Positions 34,823 through 45,639 of a stretch of 64,000 bases of DNA are shown here, one piece after another. The DNA comes from Ailurus styani. Taxonomy: Eukaryota > Chordata > Mammalia > Carnivora > Ailuridae. The stretch lies in the NCBI GenBank assembly GCA_002007465.1, contig LNAC01000102.1:4295348-4359347 (forward strand), in the 5' to 3' direction. The notes beneath the pieces are model-generated. The model searched no databases, was not told where the DNA came from, and worked only from the letters and a program-made list of their open reading frames with translations. Numbering within the stretch: the first letter of the stretch is position 1; every line of letters begins with the position of its first letter. The translations under genes and the position numbers were made by a program.

Positions 34823-35052
34823 AGCCGTGGTTCTCAATTTGGGGTGGGTGGGAGGGTGGAGGTGTTTTGCCCTCCCAGGGACATTTGGCAATGTCTAAGG
34901 GTAGGTTTATCACAGTTGGAAGTAGTACTGCTGGCACCTAGGGGGCAGAGGCCAAGGAGGCTGCCACACATCCTCCAGTGCACAAAACAGCCTCTCAAAA
35001 TAAAGAATGATTTGACCTAACATGTCAATAGTTCTGAAGTTGAGAAACCCTG
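34823..35052 (+). mobile_element. MER20 (hAT-type DNA transposon remnant)
   Basis: Begins GCCGTGGTTCTCAATTTGGG and ends GTTGAGAAACCCTG, its inverted termini. The internal 'GGGACATTTGGCAATGTCTA', 'GAGGCCAAGGAGGCTGCCAC' and 'AATGATTTGACCTAACATGT' match MER20 as I know it. Non-autonomous, no coding capacity. Confidence 0.85.
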
Positions 35053-35104
35053 AACTACAGTTTGAAGAGGAGAGTGGGATAGGGAACTATCAATATTGGG
35101 AGAT

Positions 35105-35230
35105 TTGGTCCAATTGAACATTTACTGAACACTTACTTTGTTCCAGGCACTGTGCTTGGCACTAGGAACTAAAAACACAATCAAGGCACCATTTAAAGAT
35201 CTTCTAGCCTGGTCAGAGAAATAGGCACAA
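35105..35230 (-). mobile_element. L2 LINE 3' end, antisense
   Basis: 'TTTACTGAACACTTACTTTG' and 'CAGGCACTGTGCTTGGCACT' match the reverse of the L2 terminus. The sense can-SINE follows directly. Confidence 0.65.
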
Positions 35231-35244
35231 AAAGTCCTGTGATA

Positions 35245-35473
35245 GGGGTGCAGGGGTGGCTCAGTCAGTTAAGAATCTTACTTTTGATTTCAGCTCAGTT
35301 CATGATCTCAGGTTGTGGGACCCAACACTGTGACAGTCTTCACACTCAGTGGCATGTCTGCATGAGATTCTTTCCTTCTCCCTCTACCCCTACCCCACCC
35401 ACATGAGCTCTCTCGCTCTCCCTCTCTCAATAAACAAACAAACAAACAAATAAATAAATAAATTCTTTTTAAA
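35245..35473 (+). mobile_element. can-SINE, sense, older subtype
   Basis: Head GGGGTGCAGGGGTGGCTCAG and tail with (AAAC)n then (AAAT)n units. Imperfect TSD AAGTCCTGTGATA and AAGTCATGTAATA. Confidence 0.88.
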
Positions 35474-36041
35474 AGAAGTCATGTAATAATATTTGAGAGC
35501 ATCTCCTTTAGTCTGAGATACATGCTCTCTGTAAGTCCTGAAATCCACCCTCTATTTAGCCTATTTTGAAGAGAGAGGACTGTGGGGCATTCCTATACTT
35601 TTCCTAGAAGTGCATGTAACTTCGAGTCTTAAAAAAAAGATTGTGATCACGGTAATGACTTCCCAGGGGAGAAGTTCAGTACAGGTACATGCTAAGCTGT
35701 TAATTTTTCTGAGATGAGGAGGGCTGTCATCCTCTTTCTAAGTGTAGGGTTTTGTGCCATCTCACGGAAATAGTGAAAGAGTTCGTTCTCTCAAAACTTT
35801 AGGAACAAGTACATCTGTTCACAGCAAAAGGGCCAGAAGGCCAGAAGTTACTGCAGCCTTAACAATGGCAAGTTCAGAAAGCCTGTTGGCCCAGACAAAA
35901 TGATGGGATGGGGAAACCAGCAGAGAACACCATACTCGATGTTCTCTCCTTCAGATAATAACTCAGGAGACCAATATAATATTTTGAGTCCTATGCAAAT
36001 CAAATGAACTATTAAGCTCTTTCCCATGTTTGTTTACCCAG
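35474..36041. other. Unique intronic DNA ending in an acceptor
   Basis: No repeats recognised. Pyrimidine-rich tract 'TCTTTCCCATGTTTGTTTAC' directly precedes CCAG. Confidence 0.55.
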
Positions 36042-36220
36042 CTGGACAGACTTGAGGAAAAACAGAAGGAAACGTACCGGCGCATGCTAGAACAGCTGCT
36101 GCTGGCCGAAAAGTGTCACCGGCGCACGGTGTACGAGCTAGAAAGCGAGAAGCACAAACACACTGACTACATGAACAAGAGCGATGACTTCACCAACTTG
36201 CTGGAGCAGGAGCGGGAGAG
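36042..36220 (+). CDS. FILIP1: FILIP1 next internal coding exon (coiled coil)
   Basis: This 179-bp exon encodes 59 residues starting [20 protein letters not shown] and ending NLLEQERE, plus two bases (AG) of a split Arg codon completed by the next exon. The acceptor is a T/C-rich tract ending in CCCAG at 36041; the donor is GAGAG|GTAATG at 36221, and reading through it meets a stop at once (AGG TAA). The frame joins exactly onto the phase-0 end of the 27975-28148 exon, so the mature protein runs PISE-LDRLEE. The segment continues the CortBP2-type coiled coil, with regular Leu spacing among Glu, Lys and Arg. The segment YELESEKHK has Ser where I recall Asn in human FILIP1; this would be a minor species difference. 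The following exon, which carries most of the protein, is not found before base 64000. Confidence 0.95.
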
Positions 36221-37204
36221 GTAATGAGCACACGTGCCATGGGCCACACGGAGATGCCCCTCGGGTCAGGGAGCCCACATCAGCCCAGTGGCACCACAGA
36301 CAGGTGCCCAGGTTCTGACTCCGATTTCTGAGTGGTTTCTGACTTGAATGGATTGTAGAAAGTGGGACAGTCTTTTACCTGCCATTGTCCATCTGAATAG
36401 GGTTTGGGGGTGCACAGGTGTGGGACCCCAGATTCCCTCTAGGATGTTGAGAGCCATAAAGCCATACAACTGGAAACAAACCCAGGGAGCTAATATAAGA
36501 TCAATGAAGCACCTACATTCCAAAAGCCTCTCTACTAATTTCCTTCTATGGAAAATAATCTACGTTTACTTCTTGAATACGTGGTTGACAAATTAGTAAG
36601 CTTAACCGTTTAAAATGAATCCTATTCATTCTTAATACCACAACAGAAAATCTTAATACTTGGTTGTGTATAAATTACTTAATGACTAGAGCTACCTGCT
36701 TTCTAAGGGTTACATGACTCTTAAAACTCAGTGTAAAAAAAACTAATATCAAAACAACCCCAAATAAAACCTCTGCATGTTGAGCATTGATTTCTGACCT
36801 GGCAGGTAATTCTCTCAGACCTGGTATCACATTTAAAGTCGATACTCCAATTTGAAAGGCTTTGTAAATAACTCTCCTATACTCTCCAGTTTTGTTCAGC
36901 ATCTTCTTTTCAGCTTACTCTCCCCCTTTCTTTCCTCCACTGAATGGTTATGTGTTGTGAATTCCACAATCTTTGAAACTGGTGACATCCAATCCTCATG
37001 CTTTGAGTTACCAAGCATGTCTGCTTCTCTGTTTAGGACTTGCAAATTAAGAGCCACTTGGGAACAGGTTTACTAATTCCAGATTTATTATATATTTAGT
37101 TATAAGAAAGAGATATGGTTTTCCCAGATTAATTTGCTTATAAGAAAAGCTGTCATAGTGAGTAAATAAAAGCATGAAATAGCACAGGTTTTTGTTAAAG
37201 GTTT
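36221..37204. other. Unique intronic DNA after the exon
   Basis: No element recognised. Confidence 0.5.
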
Positions 37205-37219
37205 AAAAAATTATTGGTA

Positions 37220-37311
37220 TTATGGACATTGGGGAGGGTTTGTGCTATGGTGAGTGCTGTGAAAGGTGTAAGCCTGATGATTCACAGACCTGTACCCCTG
37301 GGGCAAATAAA
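37220..37311 (+). mobile_element. Very short 5'-truncated L1 insertion, sense
   Basis: Only the last ~92 bp of an L1 3' UTR plus a short A tail. The text from 'TTATGGACATTGGGG'-like sequence to 'GACCTGTACCCCTGGGGCAA' is nearly the reverse complement of 61586-61675 in this window. A perfect 15-bp TSD AAAAAATTATTGGTA lies at 37205-37219 and 37312-37326. Confidence 0.93.
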
Positions 37312-37326
37312 AAAAAATTATTGGTA

Positions 37327-37861
37327 ATTTTAACTTATTGTTGGACTTGGCCCATCCCTTGGGGAAGGAGAAATGGAGAAGAGAACAAAGTTCTCTTTGC
37401 TTGTTGGAGTGTAATGTACGATACTCTCCATTTCTTTAGGCCTGTCTTCTGCTCCTGTAAGCTAAGGTTTATCAGCTTCGTGTTTAAACAATGTTCTAAT
37501 TTGACATTTTGGGGGTAAGCAAGCACGGAGAATAAACCACTCCCTCAGTCTCTGTGAACTTCCCAACCTCAAGCACAGATCTTGCAAACAAGGTTTTAGT
37601 GACAGTGTGAATTATGAATGTCTACAACAGCCCTCTAGTTAGTTGTTCTGTGTTGGAACGTGGTCAGGTAAAAGAGCAGCTGCTTGTTTGATAGTGACTT
37701 CTTAAAATATTTGAAATCAAATAATTTTAAAGAACAACTATATGAATTAATTGTTTTCTAGTCATGTTGTAAATGATTTGGTTCAGAACCAGACACACCT
37801 GTCTTCTCTACAGTTTCCCACGTAAGCTAAATGCCTGAGGTGGCACCAGTTCACTCACAGT
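37327..37861. other. Unique intronic DNA, nothing recognised
   Basis: No repeat or exon identified. Confidence 0.5.
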
Positions 37862-37965
37862 TGTTGGTTTATTTATTTTTATTTATTTTTAAATTTTATT
37901 TAAATTCAACTAATTAACATACAGTGTATTATTAGTTTCTGAGGGAAAGTTCAGTGACTCATCAG
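37862..37965 (-). mobile_element. L1 3' UTR fragment, antisense
   Basis: A T-rich tail complement followed by 'AATTCAACTAATTAACATAC' and 'AGTGTATTATTAGTTTCTGA' matches the carnivoran L1 3' UTR read antisense. Confidence 0.75.
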
Positions 37966-38799
37966 TTGAATGACGTGCGTGGCTGGGAGACTGTACTTAT
38001 CCAGGCTGTTTCTTTTCCTTTCTTTTTTGTCTTCCTAATTTTTGTGTTCTGTGAGAATAATTGAAATAAAAACACACGATGGAGAGCTTTATATTTCACG
38101 AAGTACTTTTATATTCTACAATAAGCCTATCCCCAATGTGTTTATTTACTAACTTCATGTTGATCACCTCTAGATGAACAATTCCAACCCTCTGTACCCT
38201 TTTGGAGTTTGATTTTTCTTAAACAACTCCAGCAACCATTTCTTCTGAGCAAAGTGCTGTGTAGGTTTTTAAAATCAAAGTAAAAATTAAAAAGGAATTA
38301 TCTTAAGATGGTTTTGATACTTTGATCAGCAGCACTACTGGGATACATCAGCAAACTTTCCTGTTTTAGATAAGAATTCACTAAGAGACCTTGGATGCTT
38401 ACTCTTATATCAAACCACCTTAAGGTTTTGAAATAGTATTTTTGACTGAACAGGTTATACTTGAGGGCTTTATATTTTTTTACTGTCAGTGTTTCCCCCA
38501 GATCAATCCTCTGACCACCAGTGGACACGCTGCGGTGGGCCCGCCCTGCCAGACACCCCTTCTGCTAAATTAAACACCCCCACTAGTATCCTGAGAATTC
38601 AAGTTGAAAGCCCTGAATTTCTCTGCCGTCTGAGGAGTCCACCATGACTGGCTTGCCGAGTTCCTGGGGGCAGGGAAGCCTATAGGATTTTCTCAAAGGT
38701 CAGGCCCGGGATTCCTGCTGCCGTTTGGAAACTGCCCTGCTAAATCTGCTTTGGGTTAAATCCTCTTTTTGAAGTAAGCGGTTATAATTAGATCTACTT
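37966..38799. other. Unique intronic DNA rising in GC content
   Basis: GC content increases from about 38500, with CpG steps near 38525-38545, leading into the CpG-rich patch. Confidence 0.5.
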
Positions 38800-38819
38800 A
38801 TGGGGGCTAGCAGTTTGCT

Positions 38820-39335
38820 GACCCCGAGGCTTTCTTTCCCGTGGCCAAGCCGCCAGGGAGCCCCTCCGCCCAAGGTCCGGGTCCCTTGGGCCTCAGCCAG
38901 GGCTTCCCAGCAGCCGCGGCCCCTGCAGGGGAAGACAGGCCGCGCCTGACACAGAGCCGGCGTTTCTGAGCACCAGTCGGAGTCCTCCTGCAGACTGTTC
39001 CAAGGCCGTTGTTTCCTTCTTTATTTTGCCCTCCCTTCCACTTCTCCAGAAAAGTGCCTTTTGTGAGGGGGGAAAAAGCCGAGAACTTTACTTCGGGAAC
39101 ATTTCCCTTTGTTTCTACCGTGAGCATGAGTAAAGGAAGGAAGAAAGTGAGACTTGAGATAAGCGGAGTGGTTTGCTTCATATAATCTTTCCAGCTTCTC
39201 CCACTGACCGCGCAACTCTGCCGGCGGTCTGCACCCCAGAGGCCTTTTCATCTGGTGGTGCTGGGGTGATGGGAGGGGTGCCGAACTAGGGGACTTTCCC
39301 TACGGCCGCGTAGCATCTCGGCTTGATTCTCTGTA
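38820..39335. promoter_or_regulatory. CpG-rich intronic patch, candidate alternative promoter or enhancer
   Basis: In a window that is otherwise A+T-rich and CpG-poor, this ~515-bp stretch has, by my hand count, more than two dozen CpG steps (for example AGCCGCGG, GCCGCGCC, CTGCCGGCGGTC, ACGGCCGCGTAG). No repeat family explains it. A rough CTCF-like string CCGCCAGGGAGC is at 38850-38861. Donor-like GTGAGC (39120) and GTAAAG (39130) are seen on the + strand. A transcript starting here on the + strand would skip the two N-terminal exons and could join the large downstream FILIP1 exon. An antisense 124-codon frame (38807-39181) with a hydrophobic N-terminal run overlaps it but is probably chance. 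Function is inference. Confidence 0.45.
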
Positions 39336-39489
39336 ATTACCCTGCTAGAGTTTCTCTTTTCCTTCGGAAAAATGGTTAAATATAACAAAAGGGACCCAGG
39401 TATCCAGGATCAGTAGCAGGTGTTGATAAGCAATCCAAAGTCAGATATTCGATGAGACCAGGAATCCGACACTCGGGGCACTGCAAAGG

Positions 39490-39605
39490 ACTTATGAGAT
39501 CAGCCCCTTTAAGTATTTCATTCTATGGGTGGAGAAATTGAGGCCCAGAAAAATTATCTTGCTCAGCTCAGATCACAGTGCACAGTGGTCTAGCACTTCT
39601 GTGCA
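39490..39605. mobile_element. Possible MIR fragment
   Basis: 'GTGGAGAAATTGAGGCCCAG' resembles the MIR segment GATGAGGAAACTGAGGCCCAG. Short. Confidence 0.45.
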
Positions 39606-41958
39606 AATGAGTCCCTTGTGCAAAATGGCTTGTTTTTTGTTTTCTCTCTCTGCGTGTGAGCTCTCCACTTCCATGCTCTTATGGCCAAACTATGACGAAA
39701 ACTCTTAAGAGGCAGAATGATGGTTATTGGGAGGATATAAACAGAGATATTCAGACCAGTGGTGTCTCTAGACTGTCAAGACAGGAGAAGCTTTGCGATA
39801 GCATCTATTGGAAGAAGCAGCCTGGGGACTTCTTTGGAGCTGCGTTTGAATAGCACACACAGTGCTCTACTTTGGTTGGATTCTGTTTGGGGTAGTCATG
39901 ATGGGGGGGTGGCTAATGATGGTTATGAGGGAGCTAAATGAAGCCCCCTTCCCAGCTGCCTCTTTGATATTGCTACTGACCTAGACCCTGCAAGTGTAAA
40001 AATAATAGAAGCAGAAATTTTTTTTTAACTTTTCAGGAGTTGCTAAATTCATCTTATATAAAAATTCTACAAATTAAGAACCTAAAATGGGCATATTGTT
40101 CTGGGCTTCTTTTATTCTAAGTCAGCAGACTGCAATCATAACTTATTGCCATCATTTACTGCATATTTATTTTTTACAAAGAGTTGTATTCCCAAATTAA
40201 AAAGAGGAAAATAGCATAAAAAATGCATTGCTTAACTAGCATTGTTAATAATAAAGATGAAAACATATTTCATTGCATTAGTTAAGACTGGGTAAAGAAA
40301 TCTCCCTTTTTAAATGCTATATTGTTTGGTTCATATTTTAAGTCAATTTGACCTTTAATGGCTTAATTCTGAGCACATGAGATCACCTTCAGTGTTTGTA
40401 CTTTATTCTCTGTCTGAACTGCAAGACTTGTGATTTTAATCTTAAGCTTCACTAGGGCTGCTTCAAGAAAGTCAAAATAGAGAGTACACAGTTACATCAA
40501 AAGCGGTCTGAAACTTAAATATTTGAGGTGTGTGTGTGGGGGGGTAATGACATGGGGGAGTTCTGTCTAAATCTATAACTGTAGATATAGATTTTAAAGC
40601 TTTTGGCTTCTATAGGCTCAGCCGCGACTACATAAATAATTACATCATCATATAATATTGCAGCAAGAGTTCCAAGCATAAGTTCATTTTTTTTTTTAAA
40701 GTACAAATCAGCATCTCAAGAGAAATCTCTTAACCTACCAAGCGGAGAATGCAGGTGCAGGGGCTTGAATGGAAGGGAAGCTTTTGAACCCTGTTTTGGT
40801 CAACATGAAGGGGAATGGGCTTTGCCCAGTGGCTTGTGGGACAGGCTGTACTATTATACTCACCTATGCTGGGAAATGACCAGTCAGAGCAAGTTTTCAA
40901 AAAGTTTCTCTAGTCACCTGGAATCCTGGGAAATAATCCTAGCCTACTTTATAGAAAAAAAGTCACACTTGGATCCCTGGCATCCCTGGCTAGTTTGCAA
41001 CATTTCATAGCCTAGACATGAGGGAGGTTGAGGCCTATAAGGTAGCCTGGTCTGAGAACACTGCCAAATAGTGTGCTCTGTTTGATGAGGACTGACTAAC
41101 CCAATGAGACACTTTCTTGGGGCATATGAAATAGAAGAACATAAAGACAATGGAAGCCAAGAAAAAAACTAGCAGAGACAGAGAAATTCTAAGAGTAAAG
41201 CATAGCCACATCAGGGACTGGGGTTTCAGTAGGCACCTGCATTTGAGAGGATGACAAGCATTGAAGTACACTCATTGCTGTCCAGTTGCTAGAACTTTAG
41301 GTGTATGCCATAAAAGGATATATAATATTTCACATCTCTCTAGGCCTGACTGGCTGTGGAAACAGTTTTCTACATTAATTTAAACTGGAGTATTCTTACT
41401 AATAACTCCTATCATCTTAGATAGTTTGGGTGAGCCTGTCCCTTACAACCTCAAAGACTAAGTAATTCAATTATAATATTGCTACAGCTTGGAAATTTTC
41501 ATTTGCTTATGCTCAGATATAAAAACTTACTACAGTATGATAATAATTTGAGTTTTTAACCTACTATTTTCTGTTACCCTGTATCCTGTTCTTATTTGAA
41601 CAGCCAGCCAAGAGCAACCACTGCCTCAAGGAAAAGCTGCCACTGCTGAAAGCGAGAAGTCAATATCTTGTCTTTGGATTTCAGAAGCAAAGGTCTAGGT
41701 TTAGCCTTAGAAAGATTATATAATCAAGTGGATCCAGTTTTTATCACCCCTCTTCTTTTCTGTTAGATCAACTGCTTGGAGAAGCAAGAAAGCAAGAGCC
41801 ATCTATGTTATTTGTGGGAGGAGATAGTGTAAAAGAAGAGGCTCTGTTCTGAGCTTTTTTGGGGAGTAGAGGGTAGAAAGAGGGAAGGTGAAGAGTAATA
41901 GAAGATGCAGATAGATGTGGTATGGAGAATTTGAGAGTAAAGAGGCTACTAGTTGGCG
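39606..41958. other. Unique intronic DNA, nothing recognised
   Basis: About 2.3 kb without identifiable elements. A T/G-rich tract with seven Gs lies at about 40529-40545. Several short frames on both strands show no coding features. Confidence 0.5.
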
Positions 41959-42340
41959 TCCAAGGGTATCATAGTTTACTTGGGCTATCATAACTAATAG
42001 ACTAGGTAGCCAAAACAATAGAAATCTATTTTCTCACAGTTCTGGAGGCTGGAAGTCTGAGATCAGGGTCCCAGAATGGCTGGGTTCTGGTGACTTCTCC
42101 CTTCGTGGCTTGTAGATGGTCACCTTCCCACTGTATGCTCATGTGGCCTCTCCTCTCTACAGGTACATGGGAAGAGAGAGATCTTCTTACAGGGCCTCTA
42201 ATCCTATTGGATTAGAACCTTACCCTTATGTCTTATTAACTGTTATTACCTCCCAAAAGCTACATTTCCAGATATAGTTACAGTGGGGGTTAGGATTTCA
42301 ATATACAAATTTTGGGGGGATGCAATTCAGTTCATAGCAA
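41959..42340 (-). mobile_element. MLT1-type solo LTR (ERVL-MaLR), antisense
   Basis: Read on the - strand it starts TGCTATGAACTGAATTGCAT and ends near GTAAACTATGATACC, with an internal 'CCAGCCTCCAGAACTGTGAG' just before the AATA-type signal region. This is the typical MLT1 LTR order. No internal retroviral sequence adjoins it. Confidence 0.82.
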
Positions 42341-43084
42341 AAAGTGTGGCAAAACTTGTGGCTCTCCCTCTGATAAATAATTCAGGAGAAATGGAGTAAA
42401 AATTGGTATCCCTATGCAACCTTAAAAGAATATCTAGATTTTCCCCATGCGACTAAATGAAGCATGGCTGGCCATGAGGATAGAACCGTGACTCATTTAG
42501 ATCAGCAATCCAAGCAGATTGATATTGGAGACAAGAGACCCCAGGGTGCATCTTCGAGAATGCCAGTATGGAAGAATGATGACTAGCTGACCTTTTGCCC
42601 ACCTTCTTGATGGTCATAGAACATAATCTCAGCCACAGAAATGGGGTTCTTAAGCCCTAGAATTAAGTCAGGAGACCGTGACTTGACTGAGGAATCTTTA
42701 AATGTATTAAGGGAAACCAGACTTGACTGAGCTTACACATATTGAACTATGATAAAGTGTATTTGGGAAGCCACAGTGGAAATTAAAAAAGATACAGAAA
42801 AATGAAGTTAAGTATTTCTTGAAGATGTAAGTTTGAGGCCTTCAATCAGTATCCCCTTTATCAGTAAAAGAATCCATAAGTGCACTAAAGAGAAATCATG
42901 TGGCATTCTGGTTGGTTCCAGAGTACAAGTGGTTTGCGACCTCTAGAGGATCATCAGAGCTAAGTCTAACCTCTTCAACTATGGTTAACTTCTCCCTGGG
43001 TAGCTCTAGCTACAGGGTGTCAGAGCCCCTCAAAATATGGAACCAGGAGACAGTTGTTTTCTCAGCCTTATACATTTCATTGGG
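42341..43084. other. Unique intronic DNA, nothing recognised
   Basis: No element identified. Confidence 0.5.
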
Positions 43085-43290
43085 AGTCAACTAGCTCTGA
43101 TTTCAAATTCTGACTCTGACATTTTCTGGTCTATAAGCTTGGACAGGTTATCTGACCCCTCTGATTCTTGGTTTCTTCATGTATGGAATGGGTATAACTG
43201 AGTACCTATCTCATAGAGCTGCTTAAGTAATGAGATAAAGAATATAAAACCCTTCGACAAAGGATAGCACATAATACCTAAAAGTGAACA
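43085..43290. mobile_element. MIR SINE
   Basis: 'CAAATTCTGACTCTGACATT', 'CCTCTGATTCTTGGTTTCTT', 'AATGGGTATAACTGAGTACC' and 'CATAGAGCTGCTTAAGTAAT' match the MIR order. Confidence 0.78.
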
Positions 43291-43439
43291 TTTCTTCTGC
43301 TTACCTGTGTATTGAACACTAAGAGGAAACCTATGCAAGTATCACTGAATCACAATGTACATTTTATCCAACTAAGACACTTTGAGAACAATGCAAAGTA
43401 CTGGGAATGTAAATTCTTCTATTATTTAGGTGGAGATAG

Positions 43440-44100
43440 TTGTTGTGTATTTAGATTATAGGTAGATATAGGAAAACTAAAAACCTACCGCAAACAATTA
43501 GAGAATTCAATAAAGTGAAGTGACAAAGTATAAAACTACATAGAATCAACAGTCAAAAATCAATAGTTTTCCTATTTCTAAGTGAGAAAATAAACTACAT
43601 TAAATATAAACTATCTAGAAATAAACTTAAGAATCTGAAAGATCGTAAATGCTACCTGGAGATACGAAAAAGACGGGGACCAATGGAAAGACTTTACCAT
43701 ATTCTAGAACTGGGGACCCAACATCATTAAGATGTTGCCTTGTTTTAATCCATGAGTTTAATGTGATCACAATAAAAATATCATCAGGATTTTTCTTAAA
43801 GTACAGGAACTAAATGAAATGATTCTAAAGGTCATATAAAAAATACCCAAGCAAGAATAATCAAATTTTGAAAATAAAAAGTAGTAGAAAATTTTCCTTC
43901 TAGAAACAAAAACTTATTTTAAAAATATAGTAAGTAAAATAGTATTGTATTGGCACAATAAGAGGTAGGTCAATGGAAAGGATAGAAATTCTGGTAATAG
44001 ATTATAGTAGATATGGAAATTTAAAATATGTTAAAGATGGCTTTCCAAATTAGTTGGAAAAAGTTAGGACCCTTAGTATTGCTTATTATTATAGTCATTT
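43440..44100 (+). mobile_element. Old L1 ORF2 fragment, sense
   Basis: 'TCTAGAAATAAACTTAAGAA', 'AATGGAAAGACTTTACCATA', 'AATCCATGAGTTTAATGTGA' and 'TATTGTATTGGCACAATAAG' follow the sense L1 ORF2 order (region of [21 protein letters not shown] in the intact copy). No long frame survives. Confidence 0.75.
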
Positions 44101-44156
44101 TTTATGTATAATACTGATAACCTTTCATAAACATGGGAGAAACTGACCTTATTTTT

Positions 44157-44352
44157 TTAAATTTTATTTATTAGCGAGAGAGAGAGAGCACATACCTGCA
44201 CACCAGCAGGGGGGAGGGGAAGAGAGAGAGGGAAGGAGACTCCCTGCTAAGCAGGGATATCAATGCAGGGCTCCTCACAGGGCTCCATCCCAAGACCCTG
44301 AGATCATGACTTGATCATGACGCTTAACCGACTGAGCCATGCAGGTACTGTG
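44157..44352 (-). mobile_element. can-SINE, antisense, older
   Basis: Antisense copy with extra duplicated bits (GATCATGACTTGATCATGAC). Related flanks AACTGACCTTATTTTT and AACTTACCTTATTTTA suggest the TSD. Confidence 0.9.
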
Positions 44353-44369
44353 AAAACTTACCTTATTTT

Positions 44370-45159
44370 AATCAGGGTCATTTCTCTCTGGCCTCATCTA
44401 GTTTCTGCCATTTTAGGAGAACCAATAATATCACAGTGTGATTTATATTGAGGGAAAATTTAGCATTTGTTTTTTAAGTTTCTGAAGGACAGGTAAATCT
44501 TACGTGAGAAAAAGATTATATTTGAGGAGTAAAATATAACTATGAAATACATAGCTGGAAAATGATGACTTTCTGTCTACAAAAAAAATGGAGTATTATG
44601 ATTTTTAGCCATATAAAATTTTATGAGAAGTAAAATACGTGGTAACATAGGGATCCTGTCAAAGAAAAACTGCTATAGTACCTTTGCTGAGGTTTACATT
44701 TACTCCTCTATTTCTATATTTTGCATATTCAAAAATTCAGTAAATTAAAAAGAAGTGAAAAAACACATTTTATATCTTGAAAAGAATAAAAGGTTAAATC
44801 CAATTTGGACTGACTTATAGAATAGCCTGGGGAATAATTATTTTCTTTTCCCAACAGCTGCATAAAGCAAACTGCTTTGAATGAGAAAAAAAGCTAATCT
44901 GAAGTGTACTGGTGTTCCAAATCGAAGGATTTAAATGCATGTATTTTGCATGCAGAAGTTATTGTGGGTTACGAAATGAAGTACAGATACAAATTCATTT
45001 CTTTAGAAAGTCTAATGCAGATTTACCTTATAACTTTTGGATTAAAAAGTTGGTTGTAATACAGTACACGTATACAAATAAAAATGTGTCCTTTTTTTCA
45101 GTATTAATCAGAGAGCCCTCAGGAAGTACAGCAGATGGAAAGTTTTAAGAAACAATGAA
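44370..45159. other. Unique A+T-rich intronic DNA
   Basis: Nothing recognised. Confidence 0.5.
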
Positions 45160-45270
45160 GGGGCGTCTGGGTAGCTCAGTTGGTTAAGCATCTGCCTGTA
45201 GCTCAGGGTCCCTGGAGGGAACCCCTGGTAGGGCTGCCCTCTGTCCTTCCTTTCCCTCTGCCCTTGTCTT

Positions 45271-45346
<76 letters not shown>

Positions 45347-45376
45347 AATTAAATAAAATCTTTAAAAAAAGAAAAA
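45160..45376 (+). mobile_element. can-SINE, sense, with (CA)n(CT)n expansion
   Basis: Head GGGGCGTCTGGGTAGCTCAG, a body shortened between the A and B boxes, then a long (CA)n(CT)n tract and AAATAAAATCTTT tail. Confidence 0.9.
45274..45342. repeat. (CA)n(CT)n microsatellite within a SINE
   Basis: About 19 CA units followed by about 15 CT units. Confidence 0.97.
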
Positions 45377-45437
45377 AAGAAGTACACAGTGAAGATCATT
45401 AAGAAATAACAAACAGGCTAGCTGGAATGGTACCTTA

Positions 45438-45639
45438 TTTATTTATTTTTTAAAGATTTTATTTATTCATTTGATGGAGAGAGACACAGCAAAGAGGGAA
45501 CACAAGCAGGGGGAGTGGGAGAGGGAGAAGCAGGCTTCCCACCAAACAGGGAGCCCTCTATGGGGCTTGATCCCAGGACCTGGGATCATGACCTGAGCCG
45601 AAGGCAGACACCTGATGACTGAGCCACCCAGGCACCCCT
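45438..45639 (-). mobile_element. can-SINE, antisense
   Basis: Complete antisense copy of the AAGCAGGGGGAGTGGGAGAG subtype. Only 60 bp separates it from the sense SINE at 45160-45376, giving an inverted pair. Confidence 0.94.

Larger units (their letters stand above)
28149..36041 (+). other. FILIP1: FILIP1 intron between the two coding exons (7893 bp)
   Basis: A complete U2-type GT-AG intron in phase 0. It holds a MIR, a tandem can-SINE pair, four more can-SINEs, an L1 3' fragment, an L2 piece and a MER20. Roughly 30834-32555 is unique sequence without an identifiable element. Confidence 0.93.

Noticed and set aside
38807..39181. 124-codon antisense frame whose start looks like a signal peptide
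   Set aside because: GC-rich DNA favours long open frames by chance, the rest is low-complexity Gly/Lys/Ala, and no splice or polyadenylation context was seen. Kept only as part of the CpG-patch description.
41959..42340. Possible internal retroviral genes next to the LTR
   Set aside because: Only a solo MLT1-like LTR is present; the flanks are unique DNA with no retroviral coding text.
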